Program-made: the position numbers and the translations under genes
NCBI RefSeq assembly: GCF_000203795.2
Contig: NW_006281101.1
Location: 62,001 to 126,000, forward strand
Length of the DNA: 64,000 bases
Direction of reading: 5' to 3'
Source: Batrachochytrium dendrobatidis JAM81
Lineage: Eukaryota > Chytridiomycota > Chytridiomycetes > Rhizophydiales
Shown: piece after piece, positions 21,442 to 36,018 of the stretch
Numbering within the stretch: position 1 is the first letter of the stretch
Layout of the letters: the number at the start of each line of letters is the position of its first letter
Notes under the pieces: model-generated
The model's input: only the letters and a program-made list of their open reading frames with translations
Told to the model about the DNA's origin: nothing
The model's database searches: none

Positions 21442-24400
21442 ATGAACGATAATCGACTGCTGTTGGCTTTGCTGACTCGGATTTCTGACAAGGTATCCCG
21501 TATTACTATTGTTATTTAGCAAGACTTTGTTGGGTTAAATCCATAGTTGAATGTAATCCACACTGTGGGCGTATCTTGATGTGAATGGCGATAAGCCTGT
21601 AAATACACCTTCAATGATTATTACAGATGCATTATTCAAACACTGTAAATCCTAGTTTCTTGGCAAGTTTTGACTCTGGAATCGAACATCACAATGCTGT
21701 CATGAATGACAACTTTTAAAACTCGATTCTTGAAATCTGTCAATATAGCAGTTCTGATGTGCTTGCAATTTACTAGTCCTGATATGTGGGAATACTGCAA
21801 AGCCAGATGAATTGAACTGTTGAATTCAATTATAAATTCAATGATGAATATCGCCATAGTCATGGCTGGTTCTATGATGTTCAATCTGCATGCTGCTGCA
21901 TTTGCATAAATTGAATCTCAGGGTTTGGCATTCACTAGTGCAAAATGCTACTGTTGGATCGTTCAAATTAACACAGCTCTGCTAATTGTAGTTGCCAGTG
22001 GCTTCGGGTCTGTCACTGTCGTTCCTATCGTCGGATCCCATCTTCATTCAAAACATTTCTTGGGTATATGAGCTTGCTCCATGGAAAATTCATGATATTA
22101 TCAAAGGTCTAATTGGTACTCTAGACAATATCATAAAAGTAAGTGTAATTGGATTGCATAGCTAGTGGGTTTTGTGGGTCACTATTCAAGTACTGTAGAT
22201 TCAAACTGGCAGTTTATCAAATTCAACAGGAATTCAAACTGCTTTTTAATGCATATTTTGCTATTGTTTTTGTAGACCGAAGATCATGCGATTGCAAGCC
22301 AAAACTCTCAACTGTCCTATCTTGCTTCCCAATCTCAGCTTATTATATTGAAAATTATTGCCAACTGTCTTGCTCGTTCATGGTCACTCCATCGCCAAAA
22401 TACTGCAAAGAAATCTCAACCTTCTTCTTCTGTCACATCGATTCCAAATATGATTGCATTGGGCCATGATAAATTGAGATACACTGAAAGCTCCCAGAGT
22501 ACTGAAATGCTCGAATTTAATCGATCTCCATTGCTTCGTAGCAAATTGTCTGTTCGCAATACTGGAAATTCCAACGCGAATCCTTCATTTTCTCAGTTCT
22601 CTTCAATGGGCAGCACATCTCATCTTGCATCACCCCAGTATTTGGAGGGGAAATCAACTGTAGACAATCTTGTTGATCCTCCTCGTTTTGACGAGCCCAC
22701 TGCTATCCTACTACTTGACCAGGCTTTGAGGTTCTATCAAACACCCATGGCTAATATCAATCTGGACACATACTCTCATTCGTCTGTGTCGGCTAATTCA
22801 CAATTTAGCAACATGGAGTCTTCATTTGAAAAATTTGGAAATATTTCTTCTCGGATTGGTTTGTCGAGTTTTTTCAAATCTCTTCCATTGCGCATGTCGG
22901 ATGAAGTTGTTATTCAATCTCTCCTATCTCTCCAATCTCTTGATGCTGAAAGCATCGAATTTGAGCTAGAGCGTACTGCAGCTTTGGTCATTTACTATTT
23001 GTCTGCTTCAAACTGGGGAATTATTTTGGCAAGACTAAAAAGCAAAATATCGTCATTTTATTCAAATCCGTCTGGTGCTGGTGGCATGATGTCTCATATG
23101 AGCGGATCAAAAGGTGACACGGGGGATATCAATTTGGCAGATTTAAGGATGCTGGAGTGCTGCAATTTGGATATTAACCGACTATCAACTGCGCTTGCTG
23201 GTAAGTGTTTTAAATCTAAATCTACTGTCTTGAGATGTATTGCTAACTTTATGGTTTTTGCATTTAGAAATCACGCCACATTTAAAGATTTTTCATAAAA
23301 AGGCCATGGCTGTTGCAGTGGTAGGTGTACGACGAGCTATTTGGAATTGGATCGAGGCTTTTCCTATTGAATTTGCCAGTCTTTTACAAAGTCGGAAAAA
23401 TCTTGACGGACATCCTGAAGTACTGTTTGATTTCCTACACGTGAATGCTGACTCGAGCAGAAAAAAGAATCTTTATTGGCCCACTCAAACTATACTTCTT
23501 TTGCTTTCTGCCGAGGATTTGTTTGCATATACCAACACTGGCTCGTCGGGTGCTTCTCTTGCAAAAAAAATACAATTTTTGGAAAGCCTAAAAAAGGCAG
23601 TCAAGTCGAGCAGAAGTTACGACACTGCTGTGTTATGCTACACCGATCTGTGCAAAGCAGCCACGTTTGCTAGTAAATCCGATGGTGCATCCTTGCGTAT
23701 TCTTGTTGGATCATTTGAAACTGAGCTCAAGGAAAAACTGTTTGATCCGCTACGCTCTATTTCATTGTCCGTAGAAGATGGTGGCACAATCGATGAAGAT
23801 TTACTTGCAGAATGTCTGACATCCTTATTCAAGCTCAATCCGCTTAATACTTTGCGAAGCGTATACCCTGTGCTAGTTGAACCTGGCGTTCCGCCGCTAT
23901 ACCGTATATTGTTTATGAAGAGCTGTGCCAATTTAGTTGCTGATACTGCCCCGCTTCCATGGAACCCTCCAATCGATGTTGCACTTGCTGACTACATTCG
24001 TCATTTGTTTTTGGAATATGTTGGACGAGATAAACATGGTGATGTCAAAGCTTATCGTCAGTTTCTCAAAGTCCAACGCGACCGCCGTATGCGCAAGATG
24101 CAGGCAGAGGAAACAGAGCGCTCTGAAATTATTTTAAACGCTTTACAATGTTGGGGAGCCAGTCCCACGCTTGCTATTGTTCGTGACACTTCAGTAATTA
24201 CCCCTGATGAATTGCTCACCATGATGCAAGCCATTACTGCATGTTTACTTGATCCTATGGAGGCTATTCGAAATGCTGCATCTCAGGCTCTTCTCCGGCT
24301 TTTTGACCCGCAGTTTATCAGTCATTGGGATGGATGTCGACCTGACTGGAGATTTGATTCTGACACGCACGCACCTACTGAATTGAGTATGCGAATTTTT

Positions 24401-27400
24401 TGGCGCACAAGTTCAGCTGTTATGCTTTCTATTGCTCGCCAACTTCTCGATATTCACGCACAAACAGATATTGACGTGGATATTGTGCTTGAAATTGTTT
24501 CTCTTCTTTGCGATTTGCTATTTTCACGCAACCAGTTTTTGAAACTCAGACAAGACAGCATAGCTTCATCCTTTGGCTGCGCTATTCAAGAACGATTTGC
24601 TGCAAGTGTATCCATGGAGATCTCACTACTGTTTTTGATTTGCTCGCCTGAACAAGCCGTTTTTAGGGTTGCTACAGTCTGCTTCCAGCGGCTTGTGGAA
24701 GAAGCAGAAATTACTGGCGAAGCAAATGATTTACTCACTCTTGGTGGTGCTGGTGATACGGTGCCTTGGTTAAATGCAAGTATTGGAAATCTTACAAACA
24801 ATACAGAATCTGCGGCTGGTCCAAAAACAAGCAGTGCGTCTTTATTGCCAGGAAATGCATTTTTTCAGCCATCAGCGACTGCCACGGCTGTTGGATTCAT
24901 GCCTGTATTTCCCATCGTTCTTAATTTAGCAGTGTATCGCGGTCTTTCAAACTTATTTGATGGCTCCCACTCAGAAAAAAATATTCTTATTATGGGTAAC
25001 AAGGCTCAACAAAAAGCGCTGCGTAAGATACTGCAGTTAACTGAAAGGCCCACACCAGGAAACCTTGGCGCTTGGGAGGAGGTATATCGTCGATGGCATA
25101 TTTTATCCCAGAATATTCTTAAAATGAATATACCCATCAGTTCTCCCATCAACACGGGTGGGCTTACTGGACCAGGTGATAAACTGATTTCAGCAAAACT
25201 CAACATAGACGACGAAGAGGAATCGGTCAAGATTGGAAGGTATGCCAGACTGAAGGGATCCATTCGTGTCGGAAATGAGTACACAAGTACTGGTATGCCT
25301 GGATCAACTGGTACCAATCAAGGTATAAGAAGTGGTTCAGACCTGTTGTTTGGGATTGGCGAGGACCAAGCTGAATGGCACAATTATACTGGGTTTCTAT
25401 GCTCACTGGGAAATGTCTGTCTTTTGGCAAGCCAGCAGGTTATTTCAACTTCTGTAAATCCTTCAAGCGGAGCAAACATTCTTGGCAATGGAGTCTCTAG
25501 CTTTGCTCCAGCTGCATCTTCTCCTAGCAGCTCATTACAGCCTTCTACCAACGCGCCATCTAACCCACAGACAGTTGGGTTGGCTTCCCCAAGTACTTTT
25601 TCCGGTAGCCATTCTGGTGGATTGGATAGAATACTAACACTTAACAAGTCGCAAATGATTTCTGCTCAACCTGCTCGTGTGTCGAGTCTTCTTGGATCTG
25701 CAGAGAAACCCAAATTGAATTCGGTGGTTTCATCTGATGACACACCAGTGCAACCAAACTCTTTGGCATTTGGCAATGCTTTTTCAGATTCGAATTCGGC
25801 CCAAGCAGAATCTCTTGCTGCCATCAACTGGGGAACGTCAGTCAACTCTCAACTCACAGTGTCATACAGCCGTGCAAAGCAAACTGTTGAGCGGTTTGTG
25901 CGTGAACTTGTCGAGTTGATGATACACACAGGTCCAGTGATTCGAGATACTGTTCGCGAGTTGCTAGCCACAGAAGCATCTGGCGGGCTTTATGCAATTT
26001 TATTCATGTATTTTGAGCGATCTTTGACAAGCATTTTTTCTACTGGTGCACAGGACATATGCTCGGAGCGAAACGTTATTCTTATTGAAACAATTGTAAT
26101 CATTACGCGATCAGTGCTAGATCGATCTGAAGATCTCTACAGTGAAAACTCTGGAGCAGGTGAGACGGGCACTCTGTCTTCTGCTGTACAGTTATCACTC
26201 TACTCCATTGATTTTGCTTGGATCATTATCCACTTGGCAAAGTTTGTAAACCGTATGGCAATAGTACCCTCACAGGCTTTATCTGCCACGCGTATCAAGA
26301 TCCGTATTTGCCAGCTGTTGGAGCATCTTCATCAACGTCGGGGCACTGTTGGCATCAAACAGGATGTGCTGTTTAGAAACCATATGGTGCAGGTACTTTT
26401 GGAATGGAACTCTGAATTTAGTATCAAAACTAGTGATCAAAGTCAGCACCAGCCAATGCAGATGGCTGAGGGTATGATGAAGATCAATGCAGAGCTGGAT
26501 GGCATGACGATAATGGCCATTGTGTCACTTTTGGATGGTCTTCCATTAGTTCCTGTCAACGAATCCAACGGTGTTTTGATTGAGACTGATGATGACGAGG
26601 AAAACAATGCCAAATCAAAACTGTTTTCAACCAATCTGACATTTTTCCTCAAGGTATTGCAAACATGTAAAGTTGTAGAGGGCATAGATTCGGTTCGGCA
26701 GCAGATATCACCAGAGCTTCGAATTCTGATCAACAAGTCCAAGGAAAGCGCACAGCATTTGAGTCTTTTAAAGGATAACACAATTCTTGCCTTGTCAAAT
26801 TTAATCTCTGCAAATATCAAGGCTGGACTAAAGTATTCCTTGTCCATTGCATACTACGATGATACCAAGACACGCGCTGCTTTTATGCACGTATTGGCAA
26901 ATATTCTTGATGGAGGCAGTGTTTCTGGGCTACTTAATGGCGAATGGCATGATAACAAGTACACCAAACTGTTGGAATTACTTACAGATGACGAGTTGGC
27001 TATTGTACTCACGCTCTGTGATGTTACCTCGTCCAATGACATTGATGATATTGCAACTGCTTTACTGGATATTTTTGAAAAGTTTGGCAAAGCTTCCAAG
27101 TTGATATCTACAGTGATCGAGGACGAAATTCAGCACACGGACGTTGCTGCCGGAATTTTTCGAAGAAATAGTATTGCAACAAAATTATTGACGCTGTATG
27201 CCCGTAATGAAGCGCAAGACTTTTTGTATGTTACTCTTAGGCCAATTATTCGTACTCTATCAGAGATGAACCCACCCTTGTCATTTGAAATTGATCCATC
27301 AAGAGTAGACCAAGGCGAAAATCTCTCGACCAACATGTCGAATCTCCGATCTGTCACTCAAGACTTTTTGACCAACATCTTTGGCAATGTAGCACATTTT

Positions 27401-30400
27401 CCTGTCAAGCTGAGACTTATTTGTGCCAAGGTATCAGAATCGGTTACAAGCAAATTTCCAAGTGCTGGACTTTTGGGCGTAGGAGCTTTTGTGTTTTTGC
27501 GATTTATTTGTCCCGCTATTGTTGCACCAGAAGCCCATAATCTTACACGCACACCTATTCACCAAAAGGAACTGCGGCGTGGTTTGATTCTTATAACAAA
27601 AGTTGTGCAAAATTTGGCCAATTGTGTCTTGTTTGGCGCAAAGGAAGCTTTTATGATCAGTCTCAATGGACTATTAGAGACCAATCAAGATGCAGTTCGT
27701 GCATTCTTGTCCGAGATATCTACATCTGTATCACCAGATCGGTCCATTGATGATCTTGCAATTGCTGTTCAAACTGAAGAGCTTACTGCGCGTGCTGTTG
27801 TTCTTCACAGACAGCTGGAAAATTACTACACCAAGATGGAGCGATCAGTCACCACAAGTGTTGTAGAGAGTCAGTCCATTCCTAATGTGAGCAAGTATGG
27901 CACATTTAGAGGAGGGAAGCATTTTAGTCTTTCGGGAGTACTTGAAACAGAGTCTTGTGGAGATGACAATGGGTCTGTGGATGATTTGAACGGACCGCTG
28001 GCAATTAATACCAGGATGTCATCATTGGAAATACTAGCCCCGCATACTATTTCAGGTGTTGGCGGTAGTCCTAATTTGAAAAAAGCTGCTCTGGATCAGT
28101 TATCGATTATTTTGGCACAACTAGGGCCTGCACCTCTGATTTCAGATACCATTGTGTTCAAGGGAGCGACTGGGGGTCACTTGCGCAACGGATCGATTTC
28201 AGAATCGGGTCATTTGGAACTTATGCCTAAAGATGCATCAACCAGGTCAAACACAAGCAAAGCATTGCAAGAATTCATGCGCCGTCAAGCTGCACTTCCA
28301 ACCAAGCCATCCGTAGTAAAGTATGTTAAAGAACAACGTGTATTTTACGAGTCTGGTACATCCATTGATGGGCGACCTGTGCTTTACTTTATTGTTTGCA
28401 AAGTCCAACCTGAATCGATTGATATGAGCATGCTCATTCACGTTCTTATTGAGCAATGTGCAAACCTAATCACAAAGCCTTTTGATCTGCTTGTTGATTT
28501 ATCATTTGCTGGCCGAGAGCATCAGTGGCAATTGGAGACCTTGCATACGCTTGAAAAGATGTTCCCCATAGAGGCTAGACAAAATCTACACACAATCTTT
28601 TTTTTGCATGCCAACACTTACTTTAAGGTTATGGCAAAGCACGCACCACGACTGTTGCATAGTCGGATGGCCAAACGAACTGTATTTTGCTCGAGTATCA
28701 AGGATCTATACGAGTTTATTGCCAAGGAGAAACTGCATCTTCCAAAAACTACTTTGAATATATATGACCATGAGTTGACCACATTCACGCAGACTCAGGT
28801 GCATCTATTCAAGGGATCATCGATTGGAGTGACGTTGTCTATTTCACAAAGTGTGTTGATTTTGCTCATGGCAAAAAAACAGGAGCTTATGGGCTTGCAA
28901 CCTCCTATTGTTGATATTTTTCATGTGTCGGATATTCGCGATGTTGGCGTGTCTTGTACTGATCCCAAGAATAGCGATACAGAGTTTTACGTCAAGTTTC
29001 ACGAAAAGCACGGAACGGTCAATACTATGCAAACAGGAAATGCCACAATCATTTACTTGTCTTCACCAAGAAGAGATACGATTTTGCAAGTATTGAGGTC
29101 AGCTGTTGCTCGGTTCCAGCTGTCTAGACCACCCGTTAATGCTGACGAACGGAATGTGTCACCACGCGATTTGCCTGGAACCTTGTTGAATATTGCTTTT
29201 TTGAATCTGTGCAGTGAGGAGCCTGCTCTTCGTGTTGCTAGCTACGATCTCCTCTGTGCGATTGTAAATGGATTTGGGTTCAATGCTGGTGTACACCTCC
29301 ACAGCACCAAAGGGCTTGCGATTCCGTTCAACTCGCATCGATTTGTACAGGACATTAGTACGGCTCTTGCAAAATCTGAAATTGCATTGACATTCGAGTT
29401 TGTCGCTGAAGGACTTTTAGGATATTCACGTATCAGTCGAGAACTTCAGATGCATATGCTAAACTACATTTTGCCCTGGTTACCTAATTTAGTTGTATAC
29501 CTTACACCCACTGATTCAATTCAAAGCCCTGCTCAAGTGACAGAGTCCCGCAACAAAGTCATTCAAGTCTTGACATCGTTGATCCATCTTACATTGAAGG
29601 AGCGAGAGAATTTTTTAGCAATCCAAACGTATATATGGAGTGTTCTTGGACAACACGAGCTCTTGATACCATTTATCATTGATCTGTTTATTGACACGGC
29701 GAAGCAGTTACCATTTGGCGCTAGTGAAACGGAAGTGTTGGCAAATACCCTGATCACTCTTGCGGCACGAAATGGTCATATTGTTGCAGGATTAATTATC
29801 AAAGCTCTTAGACAGGCTTTAACATCTACCGCCATCAAACCCCGTACCTCGATTGTTGATCATACAGCATGGCCTCTTGTGCAAGTTCTACTACGATTTG
29901 TTCTTATGCTGTCATTTGATGATAAACTGTGTCTTCAACTGTATATTGCGGACCTGTTTCATGCACTTACGTTGGTGGTTGGACTTGGGTCACCGATTCT
30001 TCGCCGTACTATTCATGGAATCATTATGAACACCTTGCAAATTTTATTAAGCAGCGCTGGACGAAGCGAAACGAGTATCTCTGGATTGCATGTGGCCTTG
30101 GATAAATTCCACGATCCTAAATATGCAAGATTATTTGGGTTATCCACTCAGCATATTTCGTCTACTATGCAGTCTAGCACATCTTTTGGTCGTATTCGAC
30201 CAGATCAATTTCGTCATTTCATCACTCCTGCATTTGTATTCAACAGTGAAACAGTTCAAGGTGAACTCGTGCGTGACTTGGCTCTTCCTGACATTGATTT
30301 CTTTGTCAGCACCTTGATTGATATTGTTTCCTATGGAGCCTCATCGGTGGAAGTCTGTGCCACATGGAAAACCAGGTGGATCTCACTTGCTGCACGATCA

Positions 30401-31862
30401 GCCTTTGAAGACAATTTTACGGCACAAACTCGTTCATTCATTATGATTGGATCACTGGCAAAAGAAGGATTTGATAGTGATTTACTATATCAAACACTAG
30501 TTGCTTTGCGGTCAGCTTTACTTCGGTTTGAGGACAACAAACCGCATTTGGTGCAAAGTGTCGTCATGTGTTTATGCAATTCGCTATATAGTGCGCCTGC
30601 TCACGAGCATATTATTGTACCACTGTTTTGGCTAGGCATTGGACTTGTTCAAGTTGGATATATTCCATTTTTCCATAGCGGACTAGATCTCTTGAATGTA
30701 GTTTTGCGATTAGTTGAAGAAAACCCCAAACTGCGAGGAACTACGCTCACCAAGATGTTGCTTAATGGTCGTGTGCTGATTCATGAAGAAGCTGTAAAAC
30801 TCGATCACGAAACACAGATTTATTTTGGCGAATATCTTTCCTTTTCAATTGCCGGTACACTGCTCAAGGGTATTTGCAATCCAGCGCTTAAGCAACGTAC
30901 AACTAAAGTTTTAAGCATGCTGCTGCAAATGTCATCTGTTCAGTCGGATACTATACATGCATCCAAATCCACCACTGGCGACCCAGCGTTTCCACCGTCC
31001 CATGACGCCAAAGCAAACAACTTTGCAAAAGACTCCTTGGGATACGTGATTGCACTTTTACCCACCTCTGAACGACCGGATGCGCTCTTGTCTTTGGCAG
31101 GTATTACTAGATATGAAAACGATGGCGACTCTCAAGGGGAAATTGACGATTCAGGCGGATCTGAAGAATTTCTATCGGGTATACAGCAACCTGTTTCAGC
31201 CTTTTCTGCAGTTGGTAAAGCAAATGCTATTGGAAATGGCAGCGATAATCTTATTTATGGTGGACCGACTTGGCGTAATCGACTGCTTAAAATGGTACCG
31301 TTGGACGATCCTACGGTGTCGGCACTCATGCTTGGACTGTTGCAGGTCTTGCTTCAGGCAAGCGAGTTTGAACCCGAGATGTTGCAGATTTACCGGTTGC
31401 TTGCTGCTATTGCATGCCAATCGCCCACGGTGTTTTATCCATTGTAAGTATAGCATGTTGCTTTATAATTCAAATATATTCCAGTGACTCATGGTAGATC
31501 TTGAATTTTTGCTATTATTTAGATATGTGCGCCTCATTTCACGACTCTCCAACATTATGCTAACGACCAAGTCGCCACAACTAAGCTACCTTGTTCATGC
31601 AATTTTCCAATCCATGGCCACTCACTCTGGCCTTGAGCGCCAAGGACCCCAGTCGACCAACATTGCTATCCAGCCTATTTCTTCTTCACATTTTTCACTC
31701 AACCAAGCAGAGGATTTGGGCGATATCATTGGACGTAATGGACTGACTGGACTGCTTACTGCACTTAGTCCTGAGCAGCAATTGTCAAAGATTACAAAAA
31801 TGCGACGTGTTATGGCTTTATGTGAAATCATCAATTTGATTGACAAGACTGCGTCGTTCTAA
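21442..31862 (+). CDS. Neurofibromin/IRA-type RasGAP
   Basis: Five exons: 21442-21492, 21992-22138, 22276-23200, 23268-31443, 31523-31862, all in phase, 3212 residues. The protein switches off Ras by stimulating GTP hydrolysis. The RasGAP domain is at about residues 1550-1860 and includes FLRFICPAIVAPE (near 1782) and the arginine-finger loop IFRRNSIATK (finger Arg1673). It is followed by the Sec14-like lipid-binding module (about 2060-2190; GRPVLYFIVCKV, FDLLVDLSF) and a PH-like domain (2210-2320), an arrangement unique to neurofibromin and fungal Ira proteins. Flanking regions are helical and repeat-like. The length is near Ira2 (about 3080) and human NF1 (about 2840). The canonical FRGNS is FRRNS here. 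A repeat-end motif lies 55 nt upstream of the start. Confidence 0.95.
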
Positions 31863-32168
31863 ATTTTGAAACTCACCTTTATATAGATACTCCACCTTTC
31901 CCCTATAGATACTCTTTCCACCCCTCACTGTCATTTTGTCTGAGATTTACAAATTCAACACTGAATATATTGAAAAATATTGAAATGGACTTCAACAATT
32001 TCTAAATGCAAAATCTGGCATTAATATCAACCACAATCCAAAAATATGCAACTATAAACAAAGGGTCCAACATAAATATATTCAAGTAAAAAACGCAAGT
32101 ATCAAATAATAAATGAAAAGTTTGAAATCAATATCAAAACGGTATTCCGAAAAGGCATGCATCTGTTT
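31863..32168. other. 3' intergenic between convergent genes
   Basis: 306 nt of AT-rich sequence with AATAAA-like signals for both strands; no gene. Confidence 0.6.
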
Positions 32169-35100
32169 TTACATCAATGTAAATAGAGACGCATAATCTG
32201 TATTACTGGGAATTTCTAGATTAATCATATCTGTTTGGGAATCATTAAAATTAAATTCAGTATTGGACGTTAAACAAGCTTCCAACGCATGCTTGGTATC
32301 CATATCCTCTATGGGTTGAGTCTCTGTTGTTGATAAACAAGGAAGCAAAGTTCCAAGTGCGGTGGTTTCGTTTGAAACACAGACTGATGAATCAAGTGCT
32401 CCAAACGATGAGACCGGAGTACGGTAATCAGATACTGAATCTGAATCAAAGTGGTTTGTCAATTTGGTAGTATCGGATAAAGACTGGCATGTCCATTCTG
32501 GTTTTGTTATCAAGTCTTCAAACTGAAACATACCCAGCATAGGCTGTTTTATAGGCGTTGTTGTTCCAATCATATCTGTTAAAAGTCTGGGTGTGCCTAT
32601 TGGATCATGCAATGTCGTTGCGGTCGACGTGGTCAATAAACTGTGCTGCGATGTATTTGAATAGGCTGGATCAAGAACAGCATGCGATATTAATGGAGTA
32701 GTTGATGCTAATTCAGCACTCGCCAGTCGAAGCTGACTGGATGTTTGTACGAGATCCATATGGTGAGGTTGCAGGATTTGAGTAAGCACTTCTGGGAGAA
32801 TGGTGGGTGGATTGGCGTACTGCATATTTGGTGTTGTAGTTGTGAATGATGTAAACGGAGATGCAGTCACAAGTTCCATTGGACCAAAATCAGTGTATGC
32901 AATCTGCTCACATTGTGATGATATTCTACTCCGTTCAATCTCATTATCTTTGACGGTATGCAACTGTGGTTGTTGACGAGTTTCTTGTTGCAACTGGGAA
33001 GACGATTGCTTGAGCTGAACTAAAGGTTTCTCCAGTTGCTTAGATGAAGGTGACTCGGCAGGTGCACCTAATACTTGTTTATTGCTCTGTGCAACAGCAC
33101 CTTGCGTGTTGGCACCAACCGTTGCAGCCAGCACATGCTCATCATACGCGCCGAGAAAATATTCGTAATACGTGCGCAACGTGAACGACGAGCTTGTCAA
33201 AGATTTCCTCAACTTGAGCAAATCGGCTACACGCTTCCATTTACGTTGAATAGTCACCACCTTGTATCCTCCAAGATCAAGAACGGCTATCAAGCATAGT
33301 AGAAATAAAATGAATAAACATACAGGTAGTGTCAAGGTTAGTCTAGTCATTTTGCATCCACTACTAATATTACCAACACATACCATGGTATAGTGCCCAG
33401 AAATTAAGTGTTTTGCGATCCACGCAAGGAAGTTTGTCAACTCTTCTACCAGCAGCACGAAGAGATGCAAGAATATATACATTAAATTCATGGGAATCTA
33501 GTTTTCGACTGCTTTCAGATTTAAATCCATAGTAGTCAGGATCACTGCTCATAGCCTCATCAGAAACCTCGGCAGGTGCTGTTTTGCGTATTTTCTTTGG
33601 GCGATGATTGTTATTGTGATTTCTTGCGCTAGAACCCTCATTGGAAATGCCAGCAAGTGTTTGATTGTTGTCCATCAAACCTGCATAGCTTGTTCCATCA
33701 ACATCGTCAGTGTATCCGTCCATAGAGTTGATCATGCCATGACTAGTCTGATGCTGCATGTTATGCATAGCATATCCATTAAATTTATTATCCAGAGATA
33801 AAGAGTCGGTATTAGCGGCCAAATCATGAACGGTAGGTTCGTAATACTCTAAATCAGAGCACAGTGCAGAGTTGGCAGAGAGCGAGTTTGAGCCACGTCG
33901 TAAATATGGGTTCTGAACCTTGTCACGCTGATTTAGGCTCAACTCATTCGAGTCCTTCTGGTATCGAGAGGAATCTTGCTGAATAAGTGGACTGTGAATA
34001 AAACTGTGCTGCGGATTAGAAGCTGAATGGTGAAGAAAATGGCGGGTCACTGCTGGAATAGACTTGGCTACAGATGAAACAAGAGATGAAGTAGAATTAT
34101 GGCCTTCTTTTAAAGATACGGCAGGTATGTACGAAACTGGTCCGCGAGGCAAGGTCGGTTTGCATAGCGTATATGGAGTAATGGAAACAGGTGCTGAGAT
34201 TTGCAAGCCTGATCCGATTGACGCGGCATCTACTCGACCTCCATTTAACATGGATGTTCGAGTGGTTGCAGTCAGCCAATTTGCAGTGGAAGACAGCATG
34301 TTAACTGGATGATGGGTATTAGTCGTGGTAAAATTAAATGCTGAAGAGTTGGGATTCATAGTAGAAGGAGTCAAGTTTCCACCATCAGCGAATATAGCCT
34401 GGCCAGATGCAGACAGTGGGGCTCTAAAGTCGAATTCAGAATTAAAAGAATGAAGATTATGATTATTTGCAGAGTACGCAGGCATAAGGTGATGTTGCAT
34501 CTGGGTATGTTGTTGCATCAAAAGTGGGTGCTGTTGCTGCAGCTGATAATTCAAATTTTGCTGAGATGGCAATTGCATATCCGATAGTGGTTCGTGCATA
34601 AACAAAAAGTTTACTGGGCCACGATTTTCGTTAAGCTCAATAGCCGACACACTACCAGATTCATACGAGTTGTAACTCGATGGTATTATTCTTTGAGCAG
34701 TTCTGGACATGGCCATGCCACTTCCATGCAAAGAATCGTACATGCCTTCTTCTATTAAAGATGAGTTTCCTCCGCCTGGGTGCGCAGTGAAACTTTGTGA
34801 CAGCTGATGTAAATGATTTTGCTCGTCAAAGCCGTTTTCCAACTTTAAATTCATTTGCTCGCGAGGTTGCTGCAATGGCATTGTCAACGGAGTCAATTTT
34901 CTGACCTTTGCTTTGAGTTTGAACAGTGGAGAACGGTCGTCTCTTGCCATTTGTGCAGACAGATGGGCTGAACCAAGCCTTTGACCTGTGGATTAACATC
35001 AGAGAACACTGTTAATCTGATGGGCACGAATGTCATTTGTGTAATGGGCGATCAAGGCAGATCTTGTCATATGCTTAAATTACAATGAAGATGAACAAGG

Positions 35101-35320
35101 GAAAGTAGCATCTCGATAGCATTTCTATGGCATATTCAAGGTGGATTTGAATGTACTCGACACATAGCCGCATCACTTGCAATGGCGCCGACACCCTTTA
35201 TAATTGATATCAAACACAGTATATAAAAACAAGATGGCAAAAAAGTTTCTTACCATCTACGCCAGCATCTGAATTAGTTGTATTTAACTGCGCAGTAATT
35301 GGATGAAATGTAGCCAGCAT
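32169..35320 (-). CDS. ARID/BRIGHT-domain nuclear protein
   Basis: Exons 35320-35254, 34985-33384 and 33286-32169 join in phase to 928 residues. The ARID DNA-binding domain spans the last junction, about residues 517-606: VDRKTLNFWALYHG, then LDLGGYKVVTIQRKWKRVA and TLRTYYEYFLGAYDEHV, the L-x-L...GG-x-x-V...W signature. The rest is low complexity, rich in Gln, Ser, Asn and His, as in SWI/SNF subunits (Swi1/ARID1) and other chromatin regulators. A basic patch (RPKKIRK) just before the domain may be a nuclear signal. No Swi1 C-terminal domain is evident, so the complex it belongs to is not assigned. Exon 1 (ATG 35320) is inferred from splice consensus; ATG 34950 is the alternative start. Confidence 0.85.
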
Positions 35321-35727
35321 TATTTTTAAATGAACAAGAGTATCTGGTATACTTGAAGCTGATGCAAACCTGCACGCCTATATGTGTAAAATGGATCTTG
35401 GGAATATCTTGCCAACAAGTGCAATGAGGGAAAGCTGCAAACTTAGCAAGGGGTAAGATTCAGTCAAAATCAAAGCTTGAATTGGATTTAAATTGGATTT
35501 AGTGTGGAATTGACGGGCGTAGTTGGAGTCAATAAGCAAATAGAATTAGTGTTAATTTGACGAGAAAAGATACTTGCTTCAAGTAAAGGAGGTGGTGCAG
35601 TATTGAAATGGCTATTTTAGGCTAGATGAATTGAAACAGGGTTAACCGATACGAAAGGGGGTTTAACAAAATATGACGAGGGGATAAAGTGTATAGAAAG
35701 CAGACATATAACCGAGCGGGGCTTGAA
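35321..35727. other. Intergenic, nothing recognised
   Basis: Promoter region of the ARID gene, and the 3' side of the small frame at 35728-36018 (both on the minus strand); no further gene. Confidence 0.5.
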
Positions 35728-36018
35728 CTAATTTTCTGTTTGTGGGTGCGGTTGGGTGTGCTGAGCGGGGCTGAAAGCGGAGTAAACCTTGTATACACTA
35801 ATCGTGTAGTTTGTGGCTGCGAATGGTCCCGCCAGATCTGAAGCTACAGCTAAAGACGCGCCAGTTTTGTAGAAGCCAAACGCCGCTAATTCTCTACCTT
35901 TCTGCTCTGCTGCTGACATGAGCGAAGCTTGCTCTTTTTGAAAAAATGACGAGATGCCAAATGAGCTTTGGATATAATGTGTAGATCTGGTTGAAAAATC
36001 CTGATGGCACCTGTACAA
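35728..36018 (-). CDS. Small uncharacterised protein
   Basis: A 96-codon frame. From its second Met (MSAAEQKGRELAAFGFYKTG) it has a hydrophobic, small-residue middle (ASLAVASDLAGPFAATNYTI) and a Pro/Gln/His tail. The N-terminal stretch is basic and Ser-rich, which would suit a mitochondrial presequence. I do not recognise it. Codon use looks coding, but no homologue comes to mind and an upstream exon is possible. Confidence 0.35.
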   Translation of the reverse strand: MYRCHQDFSTRSTHYIQSSFGISSFFQKEQASLMSAAEQKGRELAAFGFYKTGASLAVASDLAGPFAATNYTISVYKVYSAFSPAQHTQPHPQTEN

